A stretch of DNA of 64,000 nt, taken from NCBI GenBank assembly GCA_019454045.1, contig SKCR01001878.1, positions 1 to 64,000 on the forward strand, read 5' to 3'. A program made the position numbers and the translations under genes. The stretch is from Zanthoxylum bungeanum. Taxonomy: Eukaryota > Streptophyta > Magnoliopsida > Sapindales > Rutaceae. Under the pieces are notes generated by a model. The model had not been told where the DNA came from and ran no database searches. It saw nothing but the letters and a program-made list of their open reading frames with translations. Of the stretch, positions 22,202 to 35,516 are shown piece after piece. Position 1 is the first letter of the stretch. Each line of letters begins with the position of its first letter.

Positions 22202-23494
22202 TAAAATCCCCTATAAGCACTATCAAGTAACAACTATACCTAAAAGAAGGTGAATTTGGTAAAAAAAAATAATACGGAATTATAAATCTTAGCAATTTTA
22301 AGCTTTAAAGCTTTACCAATAATTATAAAACACAATATTGACTCTAAATAAAATTACACAATCTAAAGATAAGGGAAGAGAGATACAACACTGATTTTAT
22401 AGTGGTTCGGCCCAATTACTTGCCTACGTCCACTCACTTCAAGCTCGCTTGAAGGTTCCACCGGTTTCAATAAACTTACAACCAACAAATTTTTCACTAA
22501 TGCTTCTCTCAAACCTTTTACACCAACTCCACCATTGATAGTCTCAAACTCACACAAGGGATTTCACATAAGTGTTTGAATAATGAAAGTTTGTGTTTAC
22601 AATATTACTTGGGAACTCACTAAGAAAATACAAAGATGGAAGAGTGAGTGTGTTACCTATATATTTAAGCTCACTAAGATGTATGTGAAAATGTATATAA
22701 TGAGCTTATGAAATGATCAAGAAGGTTTTGTATTTCTCTCAGTTTTTGCTTTCAAGATAATGTTGGAAAGTGTAAGAACTCAACAAAAATGGAATAGGGT
22801 CTCAATTTATAGTGAAAAATTTGAGCAGACCCAACTTTCTATCCCAAGATCAGTATACTGGTGCACATGGCCGATATATCGGTTTAAAGTTCAAACGGCT
22901 ACTGAATAGTTATCATTGAGCATTAAATACGCCAAATCTTCTGGTATGGGTCATGCCGATTCCAGAAAGAATGTGAAACACCTAGGTTCACCGGTATGGA
23001 TACCGATATGGTTCATGTTGGTTTCAGAGACATGTTTATCTTTAGGTATACCGGTATAGAGGCTGGTATGAAAGTTGTCTAGTTCTATAAGTTATGTAAT
23101 CAGACGTGAAGATCTATATGAATGACAATATATATCAGACTAGTTCCAGAGAGCATGTAAAAGAGGTCCAACACACTAATATGCCGATATCAAAGATCGA
23201 TATGTCGTTATCAGTACATAAGACTCAAAAATACAATTCAAAACTTTTATGTACTTGACCCTAATACTTATATGAGCACGCATGAATCATATAAGCTTAG
23301 AAATACTTGAATATCAACTCACTTATATTGAGAGTCTTAAACTATAAGATCTTGCATCGCCGCTTCTTGATTAAGTTTTTTCTTTGTGTTCGTTTTGCTG
23401 CGAAATCTTTTTATATTTCGTTGTAGTTGCGAATATGCGTTCAAGTTATTGAGTGTTGCATCATCGAAATCATTCATTAAATATTATGTGCTTA
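22202..23494 (-). repeat. TE-B 5' LTR, interrupted by TE-C
   Basis: Aligns with 13951-15235 from its inner end up to 23494, where the TE-C LTR begins. The last two LTR bases (ca) are found at 56474-56475, beyond TE-C and its target duplication (gctta 23490-23494 / tctta 56469-56473). Confidence 0.82.
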
Positions 23495-26400
23495 TGTTGG
23501 GATAATTGTGGAACCGATAGGTTCGGATCAGGGCCCCGCGCTGTGGAAGTGGGTCTAACCCGTGGATATCTAGCATGAGTGTATTTTAAAATTTAATAAA
23601 ACATAATATTCTATTTTTCAAGTGTTAAAGAAAAACTAGAAATAAATATGAGTCCGGAAAAATCTAGTCGGGATAAAAAAAACCAGAAAAATTTCAGACC
23701 CGTACGCACCTAGTGCTTGCAGCGCCCGCTGCATGCAGTATGTATTGCATGCAGCATTGGCTGCATGTAGCAGCAACGCTGTAGGGCAATATTGCAGTGC
23801 CAGTTTTGGCGCTGCAACGCTTCCCGAGCGCCAACGCTTCTCTCTCGGGAAAACATATTTTTTTTTTTTTAATTTTAAAACCTTAAACACTTTTAATATC
23901 ACCAAAAATAATTTTAATTTCAAAACCAACCACAACAAATATTACGAAATAAATATATATGTGTATTTCTTTGAATCAAAATACAACTCAAAATATAATC
24001 CCACAATAAAATGACTCATGAACAATTCAAGGTCACTCAAATGTGGTCAAGTGAATCTAGAATAGTAGTCATAGCTCTAAGTTTTAATCTAGAGTTCAAA
24101 ACTCTAATTTTATGTCTATGTCTAACGTAAATATTTTGACCTAATAACAAGCATATTGTGTTTATACTTCCAAAGCATCCTAACACAATTTATTAGTCTT
24201 ATTTCAACATCAAGCTATGTGATCATGCATCCAATATATAAAAGAATATAACTTAAAAGAAGTTCAAACTTACCTAGCAAGCTTGATGCAAGATCCTATT
24301 TTTTTTCTTTGTTGAAATGATAGGAGAACCTCCAAGATTTGCAAGCTTCACTTCAAGATCCAATCTTAATCCTAATGTTAGCAAGCTTCAATTCAAGATC
24401 CAACCTTGATTTCTCCTAGATGAAATATTATAGAGACCTCACAAGTTTCTCTAAACACTTCTCTAACTTAGGCTAATTTCTCTAAGAATTTATTTATACT
24501 TAGCTTTATCAAGCTTTTGCTTTTCTTAATTAAAACCTTCCTAAATCTTTCTCTTCATAGCAAAATTTAGGCAATTTTTTATTAATAAAAGTTGTCATCA
24601 ATTTTTATGTGGGTTTAATATAATTTGTCCAAATATGTATAATTAGGTGTGACTAATCTCCATTGTCTCACACTTTGATTTAATCAATTAAATCAAGCCA
24701 AGGATTGGGTAATGGATTAGTTCAATATTTCTCACTTTGATTTAATCGAATTAAATCAAGCCAAAACCACATATTATTACGTACTTACAATTACCATAAT
24801 ATCCTCAAACGGTAGAGATAATTATGATTTTATAATTAAGCCTTTGTGTAATTATTAAATTAATCCAATTAGGTCAAAGTAAATAATCAATGTTATCTAA
24901 TAATACTTGATTATCTTAGTTGATAATTATAATATCGAATATTATCTTTTATCAAAATTAATCGGCTACCCAAGTGCTCAACGAGTACAATTCATATTGG
25001 GACTCTATAAGTTCATACACGTTCGTCATATAAGCCTAGCTAATATGTACGCAATTTAGCCACCTCCGAATTCGTGAAGAACACGAACGAACTTTCTGAA
25101 CTATACAAGTCGAGGTCGTCATATATGTTTAACAATCCCTCCGTCATAGGCTATCTGAGTTGTGCTTAGGAAACATAGAATACACCATCAAGTTTCTGAG
25201 GCGCACATCTTATGTCGACATGTCCATGATTCTTTATAATTGATGTGATCCACCCTAGGTGATCGACTTTGGCCAAAGCTTTAAGAAACGTGACTTTAAT
25301 CACATGGATACCTAAACCCCTTATGGTACGTACACATACGAGCTGACAGATCTTATCTTGCTTCACACTTAATTACTGAGTGCATCAGTCCACACCCAAC
25401 GAACATCTAGATAGGGGTGAGCAAAACCGATTTCGGTTCCGGTTACCCGAAAAAAATCGGTTTCTAACTAAGTGGAACCGGAACCTACCCAATTAAATAG
25501 GGTACCATATTAATCGGTTCTAATTCGGTTCCGCGTGGAATCAGAACCCACCCAATTAAATAAGGTACCCTATTAATCGGTTTCAATTTGATTCCGCATG
25601 GAACCGATACCTACCTAATTAAATAGGGTAACATATTAATCGGTTTCAATTTGGTTCCGTTCTAGTTCTGATTTACCATATTTATTTTTTATTGTCAAAC
25701 TTTGAAAATACAATTATTTCTCACACTTGAATATTACATAATATTATTGGCAACTGTCCATACAAAAATAAAACAATAAATAAAATTGTATATTGTAGAA
25801 TATTTTTAACTCAATACATAATATTCTTATAGGAAGTGCCTAGGTTTAAATTAGGTTTTAATTGGGTTATGAAATTGGGTTGAAATTGGGTTTTAATTTA
25901 GGTTATGAATTGGGTTTAAATTTGGTTATGAAATTGGATTTAAATTGGATGTTAATTTAGTTCCAAAATTTGTTCTAAATTCAGTTCCCAAAACAGGTTC
26001 TGGTTCTGAAATTCGATTATCAAACCAGGTTCTGGTTCCGGTTCCGAAATTCAGTTCCTAAAATTCGGTTTCAGTTTCGGTTCCAAAATTCGGTTCCGGT
26101 TCTGACCATTTTGGAACCAGAACTGGACCGGTTAAAATCGGTTTCTTCAATTTGGAACTGAAATCGGACCAGTTACAACCGGTTCTGGTTCCAAAACTAA
26201 AAAATAGGTTCGGTTCCAATCGGTTCCGGGTAGAATTGGAACCGGTGCTCAGCCCTACATCTAGAGGCCATACCATGAAAGGTTTCTAAAATACATGGCA
26301 TCAAAGTTTGAAGGATCTCACACAAAGTCAATGATATCATATAGTCAAAGGGTCACATATGCTACTCGACTCGAGGAGATTCCTATTGACGGTAGTGTGT

Positions 26401-26842
26401 ACTTCCAACTATTAGGAATCACATGTGAGTCATTCAGTATTCGGTCCAACCAATATCTCATACGTCTATATGAGTTTCCAAAACTCATGGTACATCGGGT
26501 TAAACCATTGGAACTACAATTCCAATATACGACATGTGCTAGTCTTCTAGGTTATAGGAATTCGACTGTATTCCAAAACCAATGACCAGAAATATATATA
26601 TATATATATACACTTTAAGAATAGTTTACAATAGTAATATTTATCTCAATATCGGACACCTAATGTCTAGTATTACTACAAGGCTATTCTAAGGTCGATG
26701 TCACTCTTAACATATCTATACATCAATCTAATACGCATAATGACAATACCATTAATAAGGTATGAAATGAAAATGTAGTTATTTTATTAATAAATAATAA
26801 AATATACAATTCGGATTGGCTCTCCAAGAACCAACTCCAACA
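23495..26842 (-). repeat. TE-C 3' LTR (with hAT-type insertion)
   Basis: Ends TGTTGGAGTTGG... (- strand start, 26842) and ...CCCAACA (23495). ~2.5 kb when the 846-bp insertion at 25412-26257 and its duplication are removed. It aligns with 31479-33496 plus 56035-56468. It contains an AT dinucleotide run near 26590-26610. Confidence 0.85.
25412..26257. mobile_element. hAT-type non-autonomous element 1 (846 bp)
   Basis: The ends are TAGGGGTGAGCA and TGCTCAGCCCTA (imperfect inverted repeats), flanked by a perfect 8-bp duplication catctaga (25404-25411 and 26258-26265). The uninterrupted sister LTR reads aacatctagagg at 33364-33375, giving a clean empty site. The subterminal regions are packed with 'cggttccggtt'/'ggaaccgg' words and there is no ORF. 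An 8-bp duplication and TAGGG ends fit the hAT superfamily. Confidence 0.85.
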
Positions 26843-26855
26843 AACTCCCACTTGC

Positions 26856-27260
26856 TTAGTGCCAATCTGGATGGTACCGCAGTCCCATCTCCTCGACATG
26901 TTTATCGAATGACTTATGAGGTAAGACATTTGTAAGCGGGTCTGCTATATTGTCTAGTCCTTGAACCTTCACAGCCACTATATCTTTTCGTTCAATTATC
27001 TCTCTAATTACGCGATATTTCCTCTCCACGTGTTTAGACTTGGAATGCGCTCTCGGCTCCTTAGCCTGCGCAATGGCCCCGCTATTATCACAGTATAATG
27101 ATATCGAATCCGTAATACTAGGCACAACGCCAAGTTCTGTGATAAAATTTCTAATCTATACAGCTTTTTTAGCAGATTCTGAAGTCTTATAAATTCTGCC
27201 TCAGTGGTAGAATCAGCTGTTGAGCCTTGCTTTGAACATCGTCAACTAATTGCACCACTA
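26856..27260 (-). pseudogene. TE-C RNase H domain
   Basis: The - strand frame 27125-26856 contains LYCDNSGAIAQAKEPRAHSK and SKHVERKYRVIREIIERKDI and ends DPLTNVLPHKSFDKHVEEMG, a well-preserved copia RNase H C-terminus that stops just before the polypurine tract (agtgggagt, about 26843-26852). The upstream part is frameshifted. Confidence 0.85.
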
Positions 27261-28500
27261 TTAAGGGTAAATACGTAACCTGATGTAGATTTTATATCAT
27301 CTGGATCTCCCTAGAAGTCAGAGTTTGTATAACCCTTAACTTATAGCTCATTTTCTCCATATATCATAAAGTTATCCCTAATACCCTAAGATATTTTATG
27401 ATATATTTCACGGCTGTCCAATTATCATTACCTGGATCAGATTGATATTGGCTGGTCACACTGACGCTGAAACTGATGTCAGGTCTAGTAAATAGCATAA
27501 CATATATTATGCTTCCAATACAAGAAGCATATGAAAAGTTAGAAATTCTAAATCTTTCTTCCTCATTCTGAGGTGTCATTACTTCGAAAGATGTATGCCG
27601 TATCGGAAAGGTACATTTTCTGCCTTGCAGTTAGTAAAACCGTACCTTTCTGACATCTTAACTATGCACGTCGATTGCGACAACCCTATAAGCTTCCTAA
27701 CTCTATCTCGGTAGAGCCTTATACCTAATATATAAGAAGCTTCACCCATATCTTTCATGGATAAGTTCTTGGAAAAATAGACTTTCACATTTTGCATCAA
27801 TCTTATATCATTTCCTATGATAAAGACATCATTTACATACAATACTAGGAAAACTATCATGCTATCACTAACTTTCTTATAAATATATGGTTCTTCCTCG
27901 TTCTTGATGAATCCAGATAATCTAATTATCTCATCAAAATGATGATTTCAGCTTCGGGATGCCCGTTTAAGTCCTTAAATAAACTTCTGGAGTTTACAAA
28001 CCAAGTTTGAAGTCTCACTGGATACGAAACTCTCTGGTTGTTCCATATAAATATCCTCTTCAAGTAATCCATTTAGGAAAGCGGTTTTCACATCCATCTG
28101 TCATATCTCATAGTCGTGATATGCAGCAATGGCTAAAAGAATCCTAATGGATTTTAGCATGGCTACTGGTGAAAAAGTTTCCTCATAGTCAATCTCAAGA
28201 CATTGAGTGTAACCTTTTGCTATCAATCGGACTTTAAAGGTTTCCACCTTTCCATCGGGCCTTCACTTCCCTTTATAAACCCATCTACAACCAATAGGTT
28301 TAACTCCTTCAAGAAGTTCAACAAAGTTACATACTTGATTGTCATGCATTGAATCCATTTCGGATTTCATGACTTCCTGTCATTTTCCCGAATCAATATC
28401 CAATATCGCTTCTTTATACGTAGATGATCCGTTTCCTCCAAGAGGAGAACATCAAGGCTCGTATCAGATGTTAAAACAGTATTTCAGGAGGCCTTAATAT
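27261..28500 (-). pseudogene. TE-C reverse transcriptase, catalytic Asp lost
   Basis: The - strand frame 27860-27579 reads LVLYVNDVFIIGND then YFSKNLSMKDMGEASYILGI; copia RT has YVDD at this place, so the first catalytic Asp is Asn (codon at 27831-27833). The next block (SCIGSIIYVMLFTRPDISFS) is at 27579-27364. RT palm pieces upstream to about 28450 are in several frames. Confidence 0.82.
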
Positions 28501-29450
28501 TCTATTCAACTTACGTAGTACCTGTGTTGTAGATCATTCACCTATTTGGATCTCTGGTTCCATCTCAGGTTCCTTACTGTTGGGATCAAACTTATCAAAT
28601 TCAATCTTTCTACAACTCCCACTATTTCTCAAAAATTCATTTTCAAGAAAAGTGACAAAGCGAACAACAAATACATTTTGTTGCTCAGAATCATAGAATT
28701 TATATCCCAAAGAGTTTTCAGGATATCCAACGAACCTATAATTATACCCATTGGGTGCTAGTTTATCCCGTGCATAACTCTAACGTATGCAGGACAACCC
28801 CAAATCTTTAAATACCTAAGACTTGGATTTCTACTGAACCGTATCTGATAGGGGGTTGTGGAAATAACTTTCGATGGAACTCTATTAATTATGTGGGCAG
28901 CAGTAAGTAAAGCGTAACCTCAAAAGTAATAAGGAAGATCTATATAGTTCATTATTGATCGCATCATATCTAATAAAGTATGATTTCTATGCTCAGATAT
29001 TCCGTTGTGTTGAGGTGTTCCTGGTGGGCTATATTAGGCAAGAATTTCATTCTCCCTTAAATAATTTCTGAATTATTCACTCATGTATTCACCGCCTCGA
29101 TCTGATCTAAGGCAATTAATGAATTTACTGGTTTATTTTTCTACTTCGTTTCAGAATATTTTGAACTTTTCAAATATTTCCGACTTATGTTTCATCAGAT
29201 AGACATATTCATATCTAGACTTATCACCAGTGAAAGTCACGAAGTATGTTGAACCATCATGAGCGACATGATTTAATGGACCATACACATCAATGTGTAT
29301 TAGTTCCAATAAATCTCTAGCACGGTGTCCAACACCAAAAAATGAGGCATTTGTCATTTTTCCTTGGATACATGACTCACAAATCGGATAAGAATCTAAG
29401 GTAAGATTTTCAATTAAATCACCATTTACTAATTTAGATAGACCTCATAT
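28501..29450 (-). pseudogene. TE-C integrase, broken
   Basis: The frame 29357-29151 holds ARDLLELIHIDVYGPLNHVA and FVTFTGDKSRYEYVYLMKHK, the start of the copia integrase core with its first catalytic Asp (HIDVYGP). Further segments down to about 28560 are interrupted by stops. Confidence 0.78.
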
Positions 29451-29860
29451 GTCATAATTCAGTATTATTTAATTCAATTTTTATACTTGTATTTTCCTCT
29501 ACATTAAAGACATCTCTCTATGTTTCCAAAACGTAGTGACCGTTAGATAAAGAACATTCACATTTCAATAAATTTTCTTTATCATATAAACATAAAGTTA
29601 CATCCTTAATGTTTATTTTATATCCATCTTTATCTAATATTGGCAGTGATATTATTTTTCTGATAAGTGAGGGTACATGATAACAGTCATGTAAATCTAA
29701 TTTACATCCATTTTGGAGATCTAGAACAAATGTTCCCATGGCCTTGACATCCAATGTCTCATCATTGCCAACTCTAAGCCGGATCTCCTTTTTATTCAGT
29801 CTTCTTCTTACCCTCATTACATGTAGGGAGTTACAAATATGGGTAGGACTGCCAGTGTCT
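29451..29860 (-). pseudogene. TE-C protease / gag-pre-integrase region
   Basis: The frame 29817-29518 contains LDVKAMGTFVLDLQNGCKLD, DCYHVPSLIRKIISLPILDK and a terminal KCECSLSNGHYVLE, which match the segment between the protease active site and integrase of copia polyproteins. The D-S/T-G core itself, near 29850-29880, is damaged. Confidence 0.65.
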
Positions 29861-30720
29861 AATGAGATGTCAATAATTGGAAAAATACATAGCGTATCTG
29901 AGGGTCCTGCTTTTCTATCAGCTCTGGACAGTCCTTTTTCCGGTGTCTAGACTTCTTGCGATGTAGACATTGGTGACGAGCTATTTGTGATTTTACGCCT
30001 TTGCACTTCTTGGAGGTCTTCTTTGCAATCTTTTTTTTCCCCATCTTTATTTTCTTTGACTTCCCAGAAGTCTTTGAAGAGCCAGATCCACCATGGAGGT
30101 ACAATATGGGGTTGTCTTTCCTCAAATCATGCTCTGTCGTGCGTTATGAAGTTCTTCGTAGCTAGCTTGCATCAAGTGCATATGAAAGTTTAATACAAAG
30201 CCAGCATAAGAACCAGGTAAAGAAGACATAATCAAATTACGACCTAACCGTTCGTCAATCACAATGTCTTGTCGTTCCAAGTATCGAATCTGGACGATAA
30301 TGTTCAAAACATGAATGTTGACAGCTCATCCATCCTTGAGTTCAACACAGAATAATTCCTTAGACATTCGATAAAGTTCGATCTCTTGATTTGCCTCGAA
30401 TAACTCATTGAGTGTTCGCATGACGCTTCAAGCATCCGGTACTTCAATGTACTGTTTCATCAAATATGGAACCATCGATCCCAAAATGTAGGATTTCACT
30501 TTAAGGTTATCATTCTTCCATCTATTAAAAGTTTATCGCTTTTCTGGAGTGGAGTCATGATCGATTTCAATAGGCAGTGGATTGATAGTGACATAAGTCA
30601 ACTTTTCAAACTCCAAGACAAGACTATGTTCATTTCCCAATCGAAATAGTTCTTGACTCCTTTTAATTTATTGGTATTCAAAAGTCTCATCAATGGATTA
30701 GCGACAGCAATCTACAAGAA
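29859..30720 (-). pseudogene. TE-C gag, broken
   Basis: The frame 30307-30122 (RLGRNLIMSSLPGSYAGFVL, HMHLMQASYEELHN) is a copia gag capsid piece. 30125-29859 is Lys-rich and contains a degraded zinc knuckle (CLHRKKSRHRKKDCP) in which the second Cys is replaced. The start lies near 30700 but is obscured by stops. Confidence 0.7.
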
Positions 30721-31463
30721 AACATTTTAAATAGTAGCAGAATAATTTTCATTTCAAAATAATAACACTAATTGATTATGAAATTTTAAATCTATTAGTG
30801 CTCTCCCACTATTTTACGTAATTATGTAATCTTCTTTAATGGAAAAATAGAAATTTGACTATCAAAATTCCATAGCGGAAAGTGGATCCCATGACATTTA
30901 CTCTAACCTCACACTATCGACGGTCTTGGCCTTTATAAACTCATTAAGTATACCTCCAAGGTCAAACACATTTATGTGACTCATAGTTAGGTCCTGAACC
31001 ATTTCTTATCCTCACACTATCGACTGTTGTGGATTAAGACGTATTCCAGGTGTATACTTGTCAATGTGCACTAATGAGCTTCGTATGTACACCCTCACAA
31101 TAATGACGGTATTTGGTGATTGCGTTAACTCATCACGCTACATCTAATATTTTACCGAAATCGACAAAAGTTACGAGCACTTATATCCTCATAATAATGA
31201 CAGTCTAGGATATAAGTAGTAAAAACTCATTCATCTCCGTATTGACAAGACGGACCATCCAATAATGCTCCAACATTACTAATACTATTACTTAAATAAA
31301 GTAATCACATAATCACGAGAGATTTATGACAATCAAGTCATTAATTAGATTTGGTCAGATTTTAATTTAAAACATGCAATACATATCAAATATGACTTAT
31401 GCTTAATTAAATTAAAATTACTATGGCATAGATTCATAAACATGTACTGTGTGGTTAAGCCTT
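30721..31463. other. TE-C 5' untranslated leader
   Basis: AT-rich region between the primer binding site and gag, with no ORF. It includes several 'ctcacactatcgac'/'cctcataataatgac' near-repeats. Confidence 0.5.
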
Positions 31464-31475
31464 AGTCTGATACCA
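31464..31475 (-). promoter_or_regulatory. TE-C primer binding site (tRNA-Met)
   Basis: On the - strand TGGTATCAGACT, starting three bases after the LTR end ...CCCAACA. It matches the initiator tRNA-Met site for its first 10 bases. Confidence 0.8.
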
Positions 31476-31478
31476 TTC

Positions 31479-31907
31479 TGTTGGGACAATTGTGGAACCT
31501 CTAGGGTCGGATCGGTGCCTACGCTGCGGAAGTGGGTCTAACCCATGGATATCTAGCATGGGTGTATTTTAAAATTTAATAAAATATAATATTCTATTTT
31601 TCAAGTGTTAAGAAAAAATAATAAATAAATATGGGTCCGGAAAAATCTAGTCGAGATAAAAAATCAGAAAAATTTCAAACTCGTGGGCACCTAGTGCGCT
31701 TGCAGTGTACGCTGCATGTAGCATGTACTGCATGTAGTAGCAACGCTGCAGGGTAGCATTGCAGTGCCAGTTTTGGCGCTGCAACGCTTCCCTCTCGGGA
31801 ATATATATATATTAATTTTAAAATCTTAAACACTTTTAATATCACCCAAAATAATTTTAATTTCAAAACAAACCACAACACATATTATGAAATAAACATA
31901 TATAAAT

Positions 31908-31946
<39 letters not shown>

Positions 31947-33496
31947 TTCTTTGAATCAAAATGCAACTAAAAATAGAATCTCACAATGAAATGACTCATA
32001 AACAATTCTAGGTCACCCAAAGGTAGTCAAGTGATTCTAGAATAGCAGTCATAGCACTAAGCTTTAATCTAGAGTTTCAAACTCTAATTTTATGTCTATG
32101 TCTAACATAAATATTTTGACCTAATAACAAATATATTATGTTTATACTTCCAAAGTATCATAACACAATTTATTAGTCTTATTTCAACATTAAGCTATGT
32201 GATCATGCATCCAATACATAAAAGAACATAACTTAAGAGAAGTTCAAACTTATCTAACAAGCTTGATGAAAAAATTCAATCTTTTTCTCTTTGTTGAAAT
32301 GGAAGGAGAACCTCCAAGGTTTGCAAGCTTCACTCTAAGATCCAATATTGATTCCAATATCAGCAAGCTTCAATCTAAGATCCAATCTTGATTTCTCCTA
32401 GATGAAATGTTATAGAGACCTCACAAGCTTCTCTAAACACTCTCTAAGAATTTGCTTGTACTTATTTTTCTCAAGATTTTGCTTTTCTTAATTAAAATAT
32501 TCCTAAAGCTTACTATTTATAGCAAAAATTAGGCAATTTTTAATTAATAAAAGTTGTAATAAACTTTTATGTGGGCTTAATCCAATTTATCCAAATATGT
32601 ATAATTAGGTGTGACTAATCTCCATTGTCTCCCATTTTGATTTAATTCAATTAAATCAAGCCAAAGGATTAGGTAATGGATTAGTTCAATGTTTTCTACT
32701 TTGATTTAATCTAATTAAATCAAGACAAAACCACATATTATTACATACTTACAATTACCATAATATCAAACGATAGAGATAATTATGATTTTACAATTAA
32801 GCCATTGTGTAATTATTGAATTAATCCAATTAGGTCAAAGTAAATAATCAAATTTATCCAATAACACTTGATTATCTTAGTTGATAATTATAATATCGAA
32901 TATTATCTTTTATCAAAATTAATCGGCTACCCAAGTGATCAACAAATACACTTCATATTGGGACTCTCTAAGTTCAAACACGTTCGTCATATAAGCCAAA
33001 CTAATATGTACGCAATTCAGCCACCTCCGGATTCGCGAACAACACGAACGACCTTTACAAACTATACAAGTCGAGGTCATCACATATGTTTAACAATCCC
33101 TCTGTCGTAGGCTATCCGAGTTATGCTTAGGAAACATAGAATATACACCGTCAAGTTTACAAGGCGCACATCTCATGTCGACATGTCCACGATTCTTCAT
33201 AACTGATGTGATCCACCTTAGGTGATCGACTTTGGCAAACGCTTTAAGAATCATGAATTTAATCACATGGATACCTAAACCCCTTATGGTACACATATAG
33301 GCCAAAGAATCCTATATCTTGCTTCGCACTTGATTACTGAGTGCATCGGTCCACACCCAACGAACATCTAGAGGTCAAACTATGAAAGGTTTCTGACATA
33401 CATGGCATCAGAGTGCGGAGGATCTCACACAAAATCAATGTTATCCTATAGTCAAAGGGTCACATATCTAAGGAGATTCTTATTGACGGTGGTGTA
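31479..33496 (-). repeat. TE-C 5' LTR, inner part
   Basis: Homologous to 23495-26400; interrupted at 33496 by TE-D. The remainder is at 56035-56468. It contains a (GT)n microsatellite at about 31910-31944 that is absent from the sister LTR. Confidence 0.85.
31910..31944. repeat. (GT)n microsatellite in the TE-C LTR
   Basis: About 17 uninterrupted GT repeats. The sister LTR has only 'tatatatgtgtat' at the matching place (about 23953), so the expansion is post-insertional. Confidence 0.95.
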
Positions 33497-34000
33497 TGTA
33501 AGCACTGTATTTTTGCATGTAAGTCCCGATGATGAGTCTCATATGGAGACATTACCTTTTAAGTTGTGGAAGTCGCGGGAAACGGACGTCGGAAGGAAAA
33601 GTCAGAAATCAGTACTTTGTTGAATTTTATTCGTTTTCTTAGCTGTGGGTTCGCTCGTTGGACCTTTGTTTTAAAACTTATCATCGGCCCAAAACCCCCC
33701 CGCAAACCACTTATCATTGGCCCAAAACCGCCACAAGCCACACATCAAGCCCACGCACCACCAAGCCCAATAAAACACATTCAAAATAACAATTAACATA
33801 TTAAACACATGGTGAAATCTAAATAAATCACATACCTAAATAAAACAAATCAAATCAAATCAAATATATCATCTTCCTAATTAAGCCAAATCATATCCCT
33901 AATTAAATAGATAGTTTCCTTGTGATAAACTAATTAGGAGATATCATCATTGATTGCATGATTCCTTTCATATTCACACAAGGGAACCCTAGCCTTTGCC

Positions 34001-34009
34001 TATAAAAAG
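34001..34009 (+). promoter_or_regulatory. TATA box of the TE-D 5' LTR
   Basis: TATAAAAAG, conserved at about 53688-53696 in the 3' LTR and followed by an A/C-rich transcribed leader full of 'caccgaaa' words. Confidence 0.6.
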
Positions 34010-34919
34010 AGGCACAAACTCAACCCTTGACTCCCCTAGCAACTCACGCCCAAAACAACAAGAAAAAAAAGAAAATAATTCTCTCTTCTCCTCCTCTCTA
34101 CCATCACCGAAACACTCTCCCAAAACAGTAAAGGAACATCACCAAAACACCCTCATAAACAGTAAGCATCATCACCGAACATACCCCTAAAACAGCCATT
34201 CCGTTCACCGAAAATAACAGCTCCAAACAATCCCTACAATCACTGAAAATCACCCATGAAACTGCACTGTAACATCACCGAAAATCACCCATGAAACTGC
34301 ACTGCAGTCACCGAAAACATACACCCAAATAGCAGCCCAAACACCCTTAAACAGTAGCTTAAGTTACTGAAAACAGTGACCAAAAAATGCACCTCAAGAC
34401 ACCCCAAATACCGCAAAACAACAGTCCAAAAAAATTCCCAAATTATCAAAAAATACAACCAGAAAACAGCGGCAAAAATAGAGGAAACAACGACCCAAAA
34501 CATCGAAGCGACGAAGGAAAATAGAAAATCAGTAAAACGGAAGAGTTGTGGAGTGTTAGCCCATCTGACGGCCGTGTAACGCACTTCCAAAAGGCGACAT
34601 AAAAGGTTAGACCTGAGGACACCCTTTTTTATTTATTTCCGCTTATTTCTTTTATTTTGCCAATATTTATTCGCATGGGTATTGTTGATTAATGTATGCT
34701 ATGGCTATTGGATGAATGGAATATGTGTCGTCTCTCGTGGTATATCAGATGGAAACCCAGACGTAAATTCCATAGCCGAATCTGAATGGACGGTAGTACA
34801 GTCTGTACTTGGGAAACAATTCCACGTACTACTTGAGCAAACGGCATGTGTTTCGCATTATTTAATCTTGTTCATCTACTATTCACATTTTTATTCTGCC
34901 ATTTACTTTCCGCATGTTA

Positions 34920-35440
34920 TTTATTTATGCATTGTAATGTAATGTGCATGGGCAAATCAAGTTGGATTAAAGGTCCTCCGTTTTGAGGGATGAAAAGCCT
35001 AAGGGCTACCTTTGCCACAACATTTTGCCGCGCCGGACAAAGTATGTTTGATTGAATGTGAAATATGTTTAATCGAGCATACGAAGTCCCATATTATTGT
35101 TGTCTTTATTTTTTATGCATTGTAATGTAATGCGCATGGTCAAATCAAGTTGGATTAAAGGTCCTCCGTTGTGAGGGATGAAAACCTTTACTATGACATT
35201 TTGCCGCACCGGACGAAGTATGTTTGATTGAATGTGAGATATGTTTAATCGGACATACGAATTCCCATATCATTGTCTTATTTATTTGTATGCATTGTAA
35301 TGTAATGCGCATGGGTTTATTATGTTTGTATAAAGGTTCTCTACTTGAGGGAAGAAAAGCTTAAAAGACTACCTTTGCCATGACGTTTTACCGCGCCGGA
35401 CGAAGCACACTCGATTGAATGGGAAACATGTTTAATCGGG
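34920..35440 (+). repeat. ~185-bp tandem repeat in the TE-D 5' LTR (3 units)
   Basis: Units share 'gcattgtaatgtaatgcgca', 'ttgagggatgaaaagcctaa' and 'ttttgccgcgccggac', with starts near 34930, 35117 and 35291. The same triplication is present in the 3' LTR at about 54642-55135, so it predates insertion. Confidence 0.85.
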
Positions 35441-35516
35441 CATACGAGGTCATACATCATGTATTTGTTTATCCATGTATGTGTTTGTGTCATTTCAGAT
35501 GCCATTTTGGCAATCT

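Noticed and set aside
23636..23938. 100-codon - strand frame and the related frame at 31881-31675
   Set aside because: Both lie in TE-C LTRs; similarity between them is LTR homology, not evidence of a gene.
34285..34590. Hydrophobic 101-codon - strand frame, also open as 98 codons at 54005-54301
   Set aside because: It is the complement of the A/C-rich LTR leader of TE-D. Phe/Val/Leu richness follows from base composition, and both copies derive from one LTR, so shared openness is weak evidence.
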